NCBI GenBank assembly: GCA_963835215.1
Contig: CAWIES010000004.1
Location: forward strand, 496,001 to 560,000
Source: Roseiarcus sp963835215
GTDB lineage: Bacteria > Pseudomonadota > Alphaproteobacteria > Rhizobiales > Beijerinckiaceae
DNA length: 64,000 bases
Reading direction: 5' to 3'
The notes under the pieces were generated by a model. It was not told the origin of the DNA, made no database searches, and worked only from the letters and a program-made list of their open reading frames with translations. Below, piece after piece: positions 9,070 to 19,687 of this stretch (positions are counted from its first letter, which is position 1; each line of letters opens with the position of its first letter). A program made the position numbers and the translations under genes.

Positions 9070-10520
9070 GTTCGTTCTCCGTCCTGTCGATTGCCTCCGA
9101 AATCTATCCGCTAATCAAGACTGGTGGCCTCGCCGACGTCGCCGGCGCGCTGCCGGCTGCGCTGGCGCGCGAAAACGTCGCGATCCACACTTTGTTGCCC
9201 GGCTATCCGGCGGTGATGGCCAAGCTCGAATCCGCCGCGCCGGTTCACGTCTATTCTTCGCTGATGGGCGCGCCGGCCCGGGTGCTCTCCGCGCGCGCCG
9301 GCGGGCTCGACCTCTTCGTGCTCGACGCGCCGCTGTTCTTCGACCGGCCGGGATCGCCCTATCTCGACCCCGGCGGGCGCGACTGGCCTGACAACGACCT
9401 GCGCTTTGCGGCGCTGGCGCGCGCCGGCGCCGATCTCGCCAAAGGCGCGGTCGCCGGCTTTGCCCCCGATGTCGTCCACGCGCATGACTGGCAGGGGGCG
9501 CTGACCGCAGTCTATCTCCACTACGACGGCGGCCCGCGGCCCGCGAGCATCCTCACCATTCACAACATCGCCTTTCAGGGCCATTTTCCCGCCGCGACCC
9601 TTACCGCGATCGGCCTGCCGGCCCGGGCGATGTCGATCGACGGCGTCGAATATTTCCGCGGCGTCGGCTATCTCAAAGGCGGCCTGCTCTTCTCCGACCG
9701 CATCACCACCGTCTCGCCGACCTATGCGCGCGAGATCATGACCCCGGAATTCGGCATGGCGCTCGACGGCCTGCTGCGCGGGCGCGCGGACGTCGTCGAA
9801 GGCATCGTCAACGGCATCGACGACGCGGTGTGGAACCCCGCCACCGACCCCGAGATCGCCGTCAATTACAGCGCGCTGCGCATCGACATGCGCGGGCGCA
9901 ACAAGGCGGCGCTGCAGCGGCGCTTCTCCCTCGCTGTCGACCCCGCCCCGCCGCTGTTCGGCGTCATCTCCCGCCTCACGCTGCAGAAGGGGCTCGACCT
10001 GCTGCTCGCCGAGCTGCCCACGCTGATCGGCCAGGGCGCCCAAATCGCGGTGCTCGGTTCGGGCGACAAGCCGCTTGAAGAGGGCTATGTCGCCGCCGCG
10101 GGCGCGCATCCGGGCGCGGTCGGTTGCACCATCGGCTATGACGAAAACCTGTCGCACCTGATGCAGGCGGGCATGGATTTCATTGTCGTGCCCTCGCGCT
10201 TCGAGCCCTGCGGCCTCACGCAGCTTTATGCCCTGCGCTATGGCGCGACGCCGATCGTCGCCCGAGTCGGCGGCCTTGCCGACACCGTGATCGACGCCAA
10301 CGAAGCGGCGCTCTCGGCCGGGGTCGCCACCGGTCTGCAATTCTCCCCGCCCTCGGCGCCCTCGCTCGCCCACGCGCTGCGGCGCGCGCTTGCACTCTAC
10401 GCGGACGACGCTTCGATGCACCGCACCCGCCTCAACGGCATGCGCGCCGACGTTTCCTGGCGTGGACCGGCCAAGCGATACGCGGCGCTCTACCGCGCAG
10501 CCGCCAGGACCAACGCATGA
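9066..10520 (+). CDS. glgA: Glycogen synthase (ADP-glucose)
   Basis: A 484-residue GT5 glycogen synthase that extends alpha-1,4 chains from ADP-glucose. The ADP-binding motif KTGGLADVAGALP lies at residues 18-30, VHAHDWQGAL near 140, and the conserved EPCGLTQLYALRYGATPIV near 380. It starts inside the glgC stop (ATGA) and its own stop overlaps the next start in the same way, so glgC, glgA and glgX/malQ are probably translationally coupled. Confidence 0.97.
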   Translation: MSSFSVLSIASEIYPLIKTGGLADVAGALPAALARENVAIHTLLPGYPAVMAKLESAAPVHVYSSLMGAPARVLSARAGGLDLFVLDAPLFFDRPGSPYLDPGGRDWPDNDLRFAALARAGADLAKGAVAGFAPDVVHAHDWQGALTAVYLHYDGGPRPASILTIHNIAFQGHFPAATLTAIGLPARAMSIDGVEYFRGVGYLKGGLLFSDRITTVSPTYAREIMTPEFGMALDGLLRGRADVVEGIVNGIDDAVWNPATDPEIAVNYSALRIDMRGRNKAALQRRFSLAVDPAPPLFGVISRLTLQKGLDLLLAELPTLIGQGAQIAVLGSGDKPLEEGYVAAAGAHPGAVGCTIGYDENLSHLMQAGMDFIVVPSRFEPCGLTQLYALRYGATPIVARVGGLADTVIDANEAALSAGVATGLQFSPPSAPSLAHALRRALALYADDASMHRTRLNGMRADVSWRGPAKRYAALYRAAARTNA

Positions 10521-13500
10521 ATGACGCGTCCGCCATCGACAAGCCGCTCGGCGTCACGCTGACCGCAAGCGGCGCGGAGGTCGCGGTCTATTCGGCGCGC
10601 GCGAGATCGGTCGATCTCTGTCTCTTCGACCAAACGGGCGCCAAGGAGGCGGGGCGCCAACGCCTGACACGCGGCGATGACGGCGTCCACCGCGCTTCGG
10701 TCACCGGCCTCACAGCCGGCGCCCGCTATGGCCTCCGAGTCGATGGACCGTTCGATCCGCTGCGCGGCGACCGCTTCGACGCCGCCAAGCTGCTCGCCGA
10801 CCCTTACGCGCTCGCCTTCGATCGACCGTTTCGCCTGCATAAGTCGATGTTCGAGCTCGGCGCCGATAGCGGCGCCTTTGCACCCAAGGCCATCGCGCTC
10901 GCCCCGCCGCCAAGCGAGCCCGGCCGCTTGCGCGTCGCCTGGGACGAGACCGTCATCTACGAAGCGAACCTGCGCGGACTGACCCGGCTGCGCCAGGACG
11001 TGTCGGAGGCGGCGCGTGGGACCTTCGCCGGCCTTGCGCACCCGGCGATCGTCGAGCACCTGCGCGGGCTCGGCGTCACCACCGTCGAAATCATGCCAGC
11101 GGATGCTTTCGTCGACGAGCGTCATCTGCCCCCGCTCGGCCTGTCGAACGCCTGGGGCTACAATCCGGTCGTGCTCGGCGCGCCCGATCCGCGCCTTGCG
11201 CCGGGCGGCTGGGCTGAGGTGCGCGCCGCAACCGACGCGCTACACGCGGCGGGCCTCGAGGCGGTGCTCGACATTGTGCTCAACCACAATGGCGAGAGCG
11301 ACGAATTCGGCCCGACGATTTCGTTGCGCGGCCTCGACAACGCCACCTACTTTCGTCTCCTGCCAAACGATCCGGCGCGCTACATCAACGACATGGGCTG
11401 CGGCAATTGCCTCGCGCTCGACCGAGGGCCGGTCGTCGCGATGGCGATCGCCGCGCTGAAGCGCTGGATGATTCTCGGCGGCTTCGACGGCTTTCGCTTC
11501 GATCTTGCGGTCGCGATCGGCCGGCGCGACTGGGGCTTCGACGCTCAGGCGCCCCTGTTTCAGGCGATCGCCGCCGATCCGGTGCTCTCGCAGGCCAAGC
11601 TGATCGCCGAGCCCTGGGACATCGGGCCGGACGGCTACAAGCTCGGCGCCTTTCCCGAGAGCTGGGGCGAATGGAACGACAAGTTCCGCGACTCCGCGCG
11701 CCGCTTCTGGCGCGGCGACGCGCGCCAGCGCGGCGAACTCGCGACCCGCCTCGCCGGCTCGCGCGATGTCTTCGCGCAAGCCCACGCGCCGGCCAAAAGC
11801 ATAAACTACATCGTCGCCCACGACGGCTTCACGCTCGCCGACCTCGTCGCCTTCGATCACAAGCACAATGAGGCGAACGGCGAACACAATCGCGACGGCT
11901 CGGACGCCAATTTCTCCTGGAACCACGGCGAGGAAGGTCCGAGCGACGACCCGGCCATCATCGCGGCGCGCGCCCGCGACATGCGCAATCTTCTGGTGCT
12001 GCCTTTCGTCGCCCGCGGCACGCCGATGCTGGCGATGGGCGCCGAACTCGGCTTCAGCCAGAACGGCAACAACAACGCTTACGCGCAAGACAACGCCACC
12101 ACCTGGATCGACTGGAGCAACGCCGACGCCGGGCTGATCGCCTTCGTCGGCCGGCTGGCGGCGCTGCGCCGGGCCCATCCGGCGCTCTCGCGCTCGGCCT
12201 GGCTCAGCGGCGCGCCGATTGGCGAGGGCGGCCCGCCCGACATCGAGTGGCGCGACGGCAAAGGCGCGCTGAGTACGGCGGCGCAATGGGATGCGCCCGA
12301 CAACGACACGCTGGTGGCGGTGTTCGCCGCGCGCGCTTCGGGCGGCCTCGACCGGGTCGCTGTCGCGCTCAATCCCGGCGCCGAAAGCTTCATGGTGCGC
12401 CTGCCCGAGGCGCGCTCGGGCAAGAGCTGGCGCATTCTGCTCGACACCAGCGACGACACGGTCGTAGACATGACGCCCCCCCTCGCCGACCGCGCGCGCA
12501 TCGCCGCGCACGCGACGCTGATCCTCGCCGAGATCGACGCGCCCAACCCGCGCCTGCGCGCGCCCTCCTCGCGCGACGTCGACTCGCTCGCGGAAGCTGC
12601 CGGCATCGCCGGCGACTGGTGGGACATCACTGGCAAGCGCGCGATCGTCTCGCCCGAGACCAAGCTGGCTCTGCTCGCGGGCCTCGGCCTGCCCGCCGCC
12701 ACGCAAGGACAAGCGCGAGAGAGCCTCACCCGGCTGGTCGAGGAGACGAGCGCGCGCCGCCTGCCGATGGTGCACGTGAGCCGGCTCGACCGGCCGCGCC
12801 TCGTTCCCTTACGCTTCGCTCCCGATCAGACGGAGCGGCCGATGGCCGCGACGGTGCTGAGCGAGGACGGGCGCACGATCGACTTCGGCGCCGAGCCGGG
12901 CGACCCGGAAAGCTCGGGGCTCGCGGACGGACGCACCATCGTTGAGCGCATGATCGCGCTACCCGAACTACCGGTCGGGCGCCACCGTCTGATCGTCGAC
13001 CACGTCGAATGCGCGCTGACGATCGCCCCTTCGGAAGCGCACCTGCCGATCGGCGCGCTCAGGCGCCGCTTCGGCGTCGCGGCGCAGCTGTATGCGCTCA
13101 GGCGCGAGGGCGACCAGGGGATCGGCGATTTCTCGACCCTTGCCAAAGCGGCCGCACTCGCGGGCGAACGCGGCGCGGCCTTCGTCGGCCTCAGCCCGCT
13201 GCACGCGCTCTACCCTTGGGACCGCGAGCGGGTGAGCCCCTATCACCCCTCGGACCGGCGCTTTCTCGACGCCCAATACATCGACGTGCTCGATGATTCC
13301 GGCCTGCCGCAGGACGAGACTGGCGCCGCCGCGCTCGCCGCCGAAGCCGAGGCGATCCGCGCCGCCTGCGCCTCTGGCGGGGTCGACTATCCCGCCCTCT
13401 GGGCGATCAAGCACCGGGCGCTGGTCGCGCGCTACGCCTCTTTCGCGCGCGCTCGCGCAGCGCGGCCAGGCGATCCGATCTTCGCCGACTACGACCGCTT

Positions 13501-14686
13501 CATCGCCGCTGGCGGCGACGCGCTGCAGCGTCTTGCGGTCTTCGAGGCGGTTGCGGCGCGGCGCGGGGGCGAGGACTGGCGCCGCTGGCCCGCCCCTTTG
13601 CGCGATGGCGAGGCCGCCGCGCTCGGCCAGGTCGCGGGCGAGGAATCCAACGTCGTCTCGCTCGTCCTGTTCGCGCAATGGCTCGCCGACCGTCAGCTCG
13701 CCGCCGCGGCGGCCAAGGCCAAGCAAAGCGGCCTCGACATCGGCTTCTATCGCGATCTTGCTGTCGGCGCGGCGCCCGATGGCGCGGAGAGCTGGGCGCG
13801 GCGCGCGGAACTTGCGCTCACCACCAGCGTTGGCGCGCCGCCCGATCCGTTCTCGGCGCAGGGCCAGGTGTGGAACGTGCCGCCGCCCAATCCGCTCGCT
13901 GCGGCACGCGAGGGTTTTCGCGGCTTCTCGGCGCTGATCGCGGCCAACATGCGCCACGCCGGCGTGCTGCGCATCGACCATGCGATGGGCCTTGCGCGGC
14001 TGTTCGTCATTCCCGACGGCGCCAAGCCGGCGGAGGGGGCCTATCTCGCCTATCCAGTCGACGACCTGCTCGGGTTGCTCGCGCTCGAGAGCCAGCGGGC
14101 TCAATGCATGGTGGTCGGCGAGGATCTCGGCACCGTGCCGCAGGGCTTCAGCGAAAAACTCAGGCGCACCGACATCCTCGGCACCCGCGTGCTGTGGTTT
14201 GAGCGGCGTGGCGCCGACTTTCTGCCGCCCGCCGAATACACCGCGCTCGCGGTCGCCTGCGTGTCGACCCACGATCTGCCGACCTTCGCAGGCTGGTGGA
14301 GCGGCGCCGATATCGCCGAGCGGCTCAGCCTCGAACTCATCTCGCTCAAGGACGCCGAACGCCAGATCGCCGACCGCCTGGTGGAAAAGCAGGCGCTCGC
14401 GACGGCGCTACGCGAACGCGGCCTGATCACCGACCCACCCGACTTCGCCGCGCTGCCTTCGGACGCACTCGCCGCCGCGGTGCATGCCTTTCTCGCCAGT
14501 TCGGGCTCGGTGCTGATCAGCGCCCAGCTCGACGATCTTGCCGGCGAGCTGCGCGCGACCAACCTGCCTGGCACCGATCGCGAGCGGCCCAACTGGCGCC
14601 ACAAGCTGACGCTGACGATCGACGCGCTGTTCGCTTCGCCGCGAGCGAAGGAGATCGTCGCGGCGATGGCGGAGGGGCGGAGATAG
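10517..14686 (+). CDS. glgX-malQ: Bifunctional glycogen debranching enzyme GlgX / 4-alpha-glucanotransferase MalQ fusion
   Basis: One uninterrupted 1389-residue frame with two complete enzymes. Residues 1 to about 660 are GlgX (GH13_11): a CBM48-like start, DGFRFDLAVAIGR with the nucleophile, LIAEPWDIGPDGYKLG with the acid/base Glu, and NYIVAHDGFTLADLV. From about residue 688 to the end is MalQ (GH77): VLRIDHAMGLARLF, VVGEDLGTVPQGF and STHDLPTFAGWW. GlgX removes short branches left after phosphorolysis; MalQ disproportionates the released maltooligosaccharides into chains GlgP can use. No linker frame break or internal ribosome site is evident. The start overlaps the glgA stop (ATGA); this is the last gene of the operon. 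Confidence 0.93.
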   Translation: MNDASAIDKPLGVTLTASGAEVAVYSARARSVDLCLFDQTGAKEAGRQRLTRGDDGVHRASVTGLTAGARYGLRVDGPFDPLRGDRFDAAKLLADPYALAFDRPFRLHKSMFELGADSGAFAPKAIALAPPPSEPGRLRVAWDETVIYEANLRGLTRLRQDVSEAARGTFAGLAHPAIVEHLRGLGVTTVEIMPADAFVDERHLPPLGLSNAWGYNPVVLGAPDPRLAPGGWAEVRAATDALHAAGLEAVLDIVLNHNGESDEFGPTISLRGLDNATYFRLLPNDPARYINDMGCGNCLALDRGPVVAMAIAALKRWMILGGFDGFRFDLAVAIGRRDWGFDAQAPLFQAIAADPVLSQAKLIAEPWDIGPDGYKLGAFPESWGEWNDKFRDSARRFWRGDARQRGELATRLAGSRDVFAQAHAPAKSINYIVAHDGFTLADLVAFDHKHNEANGEHNRDGSDANFSWNHGEEGPSDDPAIIAARARDMRNLLVLPFVARGTPMLAMGAELGFSQNGNNNAYAQDNATTWIDWSNADAGLIAFVGRLAALRRAHPALSRSAWLSGAPIGEGGPPDIEWRDGKGALSTAAQWDAPDNDTLVAVFAARASGGLDRVAVALNPGAESFMVRLPEARSGKSWRILLDTSDDTVVDMTPPLADRARIAAHATLILAEIDAPNPRLRAPSSRDVDSLAEAAGIAGDWWDITGKRAIVSPETKLALLAGLGLPAATQGQARESLTRLVEETSARRLPMVHVSRLDRPRLVPLRFAPDQTERPMAATVLSEDGRTIDFGAEPGDPESSGLADGRTIVERMIALPELPVGRHRLIVDHVECALTIAPSEAHLPIGALRRRFGVAAQLYALRREGDQGIGDFSTLAKAAALAGERGAAFVGLSPLHALYPWDRERVSPYHPSDRRFLDAQYIDVLDDSGLPQDETGAAALAAEAEAIRAACASGGVDYPALWAIKHRALVARYASFARARAARPGDPIFADYDRFIAAGGDALQRLAVFEAVAARRGGEDWRRWPAPLRDGEAAALGQVAGEESNVVSLVLFAQWLADRQLAAAAAKAKQSGLDIGFYRDLAVGAAPDGAESWARRAELALTTSVGAPPDPFSAQGQVWNVPPPNPLAAAREGFRGFSALIAANMRHAGVLRIDHAMGLARLFVIPDGAKPAEGAYLAYPVDDLLGLLALESQRAQCMVVGEDLGTVPQGFSEKLRRTDILGTRVLWFERRGADFLPPAEYTALAVACVSTHDLPTFAGWWSGADIAERLSLELISLKDAERQIADRLVEKQALATALRERGLITDPPDFAALPSDALAAAVHAFLASSGSVLISAQLDDLAGELRATNLPGTDRERPNWRHKLTLTIDALFASPRAKEIVAAMAEGRR

Positions 14687-14766
14687 CGAAACGTGTCATC
14701 CCTTCCCCCCGCCTGCTGGGAGAAGGGGATCGTGCGGCGGGCGACAAAGGGAGTTGAACTGCGGTC
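14687..14766. other. Intergenic spacer after the glg operon
   Basis: Short spacer with a C-rich stretch and the imperfect complementary pieces CCCTTCCCCC and GGGAGAAGGGG, which could form a hairpin ending the glg transcript. No uridine tract follows, so an intrinsic terminator is not proven. GGGAG lies about 13 nt before the next start. Confidence 0.25.
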
Positions 14767-17700
14767 ATGGCGGAGGAGGCGGTTCTCAATCTCTTCGTCT
14801 CCTCGCCCGGCGACGTGCAGAGCGAGCGTGAGCGAGTCGACTTCGTCGTCGAGCGGCTCAACGCCGAGTTTTCCGGCCGCGTGCGCATCCGCACGATCCG
14901 CTGGGAGACGCGCTTCTACTCATCGCACGAGACCTTCCAGACCCAGATCCCCGAGGCCAGCGCTTGTGACCTGGTGCTGGCAATCTTCGGCGCGCGGCTC
15001 GGCTCGCCCCTGCCTGAACACTTTCCGCCGATGGCTTCGGGCGAGCCCTATCCCACCGGCTCGGCCTACGAGGTCCTCAGCGCGATCGAGGCGCGCCGGC
15101 GCGGCCAGGGCGTGCCCGACATCTACGTCTTCCGCCGCCCGCAAGCGCCACTGGTCGCGCTCGACGCCGCCGACCGCGCCGATATCGAAGAGCAATGGCG
15201 GCGGCTGACCGCGTTCTTCCAGACCTGGTTTCGCACGCGCTCGGGCGAATTTCTCGCCGCGTTCCAGGAATTCGACACGACCGACGACTTCGCCCACAAG
15301 GTCGAGGATTGTCTGCGCCAATGGCTGGCGCGGCGTGGGTTCGCCGCTGAAGGGGAGAAGTGGGACCGCGCGCGCCTCGGCTCGCCCTTTCCCGGCCTCG
15401 CGGCATTCGACGCCAGCCGCAGCGGCGTCTTCTTCGGCCGCACGCTGGTGATCGAGCAGGCGATCGGCCGCCTGCGCGAACTCGAAGCCCGGCAGCAGGG
15501 CGCCGCGCACGCCTCCTTCCTGCTGCTGATCGGCGCAGCGGGCTCTGGCAAGTCCTCGCTGCTGCGCGCCGGTCTCGCGCCGCGGCTCGTCATGCCGGGC
15601 GTCTTTCCCGAGGTCGACCTGTGGCGCAGCGCAATCCTCGCCCTCGACGCCGACCCGTTCGCTGCGCTGGCCGAGGCCTGCTGTCGCAGGGCGCGCTCGG
15701 GCCGGAATTATCGCAGGGGCCGTTCCGCGCCAAGGACCTGCTCGCCAAGCAACTCGGCGGCGATCCAGACATCGCCCTCGCGCCGTTGCACGACGCGCTG
15801 GATCGCGCCGCCGAGCAACGCCGCCGCGAGGCCAATTTTGACGCGCCGCGCCCTGCCCGGCTGTTCCTCGTCCTCGATCAGGCGGAGCGATTGTTCAGCG
15901 AGGCCTCGCCCGAGGTCGCGGCGCGCTTTGCCGCGCTGCTCGCCGCACTGACGCGTCAGCGCCTCGCGACGATCGTCTTCGCCCTGCGCAGCGACGCCTA
16001 TGCGCGCTTCCAGGCGGTCGCGCCGCTGGTGGCGCTGCGCGAAACCGGCGCGAGCCTCGATCTTTTGCCGCCGACGACCAGCGAGCTGGAGGAGATGACG
16101 ACGCGCCCGGTCGCACTCTGCGATCCGCCGCTCGCCTTCGAGCGGGTCGACGGCCGCTTCCTCGCCGCCGAGCTGGTCGCCGACGCGCGCGGCGGCGACG
16201 CGCTGCCGCTGTTGCAGATGACGCTGGACCGCCTGACCGGCGCGGAAGCCAAGCGCGGCGACGGCGTCCTGCGCTTTGCCGATTATCGCGGAATGGGCGC
16301 TGCGGTCACCGAGACCGCCAACGAGGCGATGGCCGGCCTCGACCCCGCGGCGCGCGCCGAACTGCCCAATCTGATCGCCGGCCTAGTGCGCGACGTCGCG
16401 GCCGATCCCGTCACCGGCGCGCCAACGCCGGTGATCGGCGCGCTCGACCGCACGTCATTCGAGGCCGGCCGGCCGCAACGGCGCGCGCTGATCGAGGCCT
16501 TCGTCGCCAAGCGCCTGCTCACCGCAGAGGGCGACGCGGCGAGCGAGCGCGTCCGGCCGACCCACGAGGCCCTGCTGCGCATCTGGCCGCAGGCGACCGC
16601 GATCATCGCCGAATCGACGCAATTGCTGCGCGTGCGCCACGCGCTCGCGCCGTTGGTGCGCGACTGGGCGGAGGCGACGGCGCCCGACAAGCCGCGCCAC
16701 CTCGACATCTCTCCCGCCCTGCTCGACGGCGCCCAGCGTTACATCGAGCGCTTCGGCGACGAGGCGAGCCCGGCCACCCGCGTGTTCGTCGCCAGCGCCG
16801 GCGCCGCCGCCGCCGAGCGCCGGAACCGCGAACTCGAAGAGAGCCGCCGCCGCGCCGCCGACGCCGAGGCGATCGCCGCCGCCACCAAACGCGTCGCGCG
16901 CCGTACCGGCGTCGGGCTGGTCGTCGCGCTTGTCCTCGCTGCGCTCGCCGGCTGGCAGTGGCGCGTCGCGCAGGTTCAGCGCGTCCGCGCCGAGCGCGAC
17001 CTGGCGCTCGCCACTCAAACCGCAGACGGGCTGGTGTTCGATCTGGCGCAGAAGTTCCGCCACGTCGCCGGCGTGCCAAGGGACGTGGTCAAGGACATCC
17101 TCGCTCAGGCGCGCGCCCTGCAGGAGCAATTGCTCGGCGCCGGCGAATCCAGCGTCAAGCTCAACGCCAATCACGCCGCGGCGCTCGGCGAGACTGCAGT
17201 CACCGAGCTCGCACTGGGCGAGGCCCCCGACGCGCTGAAGCTCGCTCAGCAGGCGCGCGACATTTACGCCAAGCTGCTCGCCGGAGCGCCGGGCGATGTC
17301 CGCTACGTCCACGACCTCGCTTATTCCGAGGGCACGATCGGCGCGATCCTGCAGCGACAGGGCGACGCCTCCGGCGCTGAGGCCGCCTATGGACGCGCGC
17401 GCGACCTCGAGACCGCCGGACTTGCGCGTACGCCTGACGATCCCATGCTGCGCGCCGACCTGTGCCTGACTTTGCAGGATATCGGCAACGCGCTGAAGGC
17501 GCGCGGCGACCTCGCCGGCGCGCTGACGCTGTTCCGCCAGGCCTTGACGATCGCCCAGGCGCTCTCTGACGCGACGCCGGCCGATCTCGCCGCGCGCAAC
17601 CGGCTGGCGATCGCGCATCGCAATGTCGGCGACGCGCTGTTGCAACAGAAGGCGATCGACGATGCGGCGGTCGAATTCGACGCGGCGAGCGCCATCGCCG

Positions 17701-19646
17701 CCAAGCTCGCGAGCGAAAACCCCGACGACACGCTGTTGCAGCGCGACTACACGCTGAGCCAGGAGCGCCAGGGCGAAACGCTGACCGCCAAGGGCGATTT
17801 CGCCAGCGCACTCAAGGCTTTTGCGGCGGGCGAGGCGACGGCGATCGCCATGGCGGCGCATGATCCGAGCAATCTCGAATGGCAATACGACATCGCAATC
17901 GGCCACGTCGAAGTCGGCGACGCCGATCAGGCGTTGGGCGATCCCACCGCCGCAGCGCAGGCCTTCCGCGACGCGGCGGCGATCGATGCGGCGTTGACCG
18001 CCCATGACGCTTCCAACGCGCAATGGAGCGAGCACGAGTGGACCAGCCTGCAACGGCTCGCCGGCGCGCTGACGAGCAGCGGCGGCGCGAGCGCGGCGCT
18101 CGCGACCAATCGCGACGCGCTGGCTTTCGCGAAATCCGTCGCAGCGCGCACGCCGGGTGAAGCAGGCTGGGCGCGGCGCGTCGTCCAGGCCGAGACCGCG
18201 GTCGGCCAGACCTTGCTGGGCGCCAACGATCTCGATGGCGCGCTCGCCGCCTATCGCGACGCCGTGGCGAGCACCGACGCCTCGCCGATCGTCAAGGACG
18301 GGCGCGGCGACGCGTTCGTCGCGCTGACCGGCCTCGCCGGCGCTTTGTCGCTCAAGGGCGATACGCCCGGCGCCCTCGCCGCTTACGTGCGCGCCGAGGG
18401 CCTGGCGCGCGATCGGATCGTCGATGACGCAAAGACGCCTGCCTTGCGCGGCCAACTGGCGACCCTGCTGGTCGCCGAGGCTCACGCCAAGCTCAAGGCC
18501 GGCCAAGGCGACGACGCGGTTGCGGCGTTGCGCGAGGCGGCGGCGCTCGCCAAGACTCTCGCCGCCGAGGACGGGGCCGAACCGCTATGGGCCAAGACCG
18601 AGGGGGTCGCCCTCGACCGGCTTGGCGACACCCTGCGCGCGGGTGGCGATTTCGACGGCGCCGCGGGCGCCTATCGTGACAGCCTCGCCGTCGCCGACGG
18701 CCAGCCGGCGCCGGTTCGCGGGACAGTCGAGGCGCGCACGAGCGCGGCGACGACGCAAGAGGCGCTTGGCGCGGTCCTCGACGCGCAAAAAGAATACGCC
18801 GCCGCGCGCGCCGCCATCGCCGCGGCGATCGCATTGCGCCACGGCCTTGCCGACGAAAAGCCCGACGACGCCACACGCCGGCGCGCCGAGCTCATCGACG
18901 ACAACCTCGCCGGCCGTCTCGCCATCGCGGCAGGGGATGGCGCAGGGGCGCTGGCGCTGTACCGCGACGGTTTATCCGTCGCCCGCGCGCTCGCGGCGCG
19001 CCCTGACGCCGGCGACCTGGCGCGCGGCGACCTTACGATTTCGCTGGCGCTGGTCGGCGGCGCGCTCGCCGCCGGCGGCGACGAGGCAGGCGCGAGCGCC
19101 AACTTCGCCGAAGGCCTGCCGCTCGCGCAGGGGCTCGCCGCCAAGGCGCCAAGCAATCCCCAATACCGCAGCGAAGCGTGGCTGCTGGCCATCGACCTCG
19201 GCGACGCGCGCCTCGCCGCCAAGGCCTATCCCGAAGCGCTCGCCGCCTATGTCGCGGCGCACGACTCCGCCGCGAGCGCGCTCGCCGCCGACGCCAAGGA
19301 CGCCGATGCGGCGAGCCGTCTGAAGACGAGCGTCGCCAAGATCGGGCTGCTCGCCAACGCGATGCTGATCGCGCACGACTTTTCCGGCGCGCTTGGCGCG
19401 CTCGATCAGGCGAAGCCCGCTGCGCCCGAGCAGAACTGGCTCGACCTGGTGCGCGGCGCCTGCCTGATGTTCCTCAACCGGTCGGGCGAGGCGCGCGCGC
19501 TCTACGAAAAACATCGCGGCGAGACGACCTATGGCGGCAAGACCTGGGAGGCGGCGGCGAGCGAAAGCTTCGCCTTCTTGCGCGCCAAGGGCCTGACCAA
19601 TCCGCTGATGGACGAGATCGAGGCGGGGTTCGCCAAGCCGAAGTAG
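14767..19646 (+). CDS. DUF4062 - STAND NTPase - transmembrane - TPR protein (one frameshift as sequenced)
   Basis: Two overlapping frames join into one protein of about 1626 residues. Residues 1-100 look like DUF4062 (LFVSSPGDVQSERERV, then CDLVLAIFGARLGSPLP). From about 204 an nSTAND1-type NTPase begins (PFPGLAAFDASRSGVFFGR), with Walker A GAAGSGKSS near 255 and Walker B LFLVLDQAERLF near 365. A hydrophobic helix (VGLVVALVLAALAGW) sits near 715, and the rest is degenerate tetratricopeptide-like helical repeats. The frame shifts at about 15676: GAG GCC TGC should read GAG GCC CTG CTG TCG, so one C is missing from a C run. STAND proteins with sensor repeats act as signalling or defence switches; the function here is unknown. 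The protease gene follows 41 bp downstream on the same strand. Confidence 0.8.
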
Positions 19647-19687
19647 CGCCCTTGCGACGCGCCCCCGCCCCGCCCATATGCCCTAAC

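Noticed and set aside
15360..15680. Start of a separate downstream gene at 15360
   Set aside because: This part is a shadow of the STAND NTPase frame; the real coding joins after the frameshift near 15676.
14767..19646. Assignment of the STAND protein to a named Avs antiphage family
   Set aside because: No recognised effector nuclease or Sir2/TIR domain is present, and the sensor repeats do not by themselves identify an Avs type.
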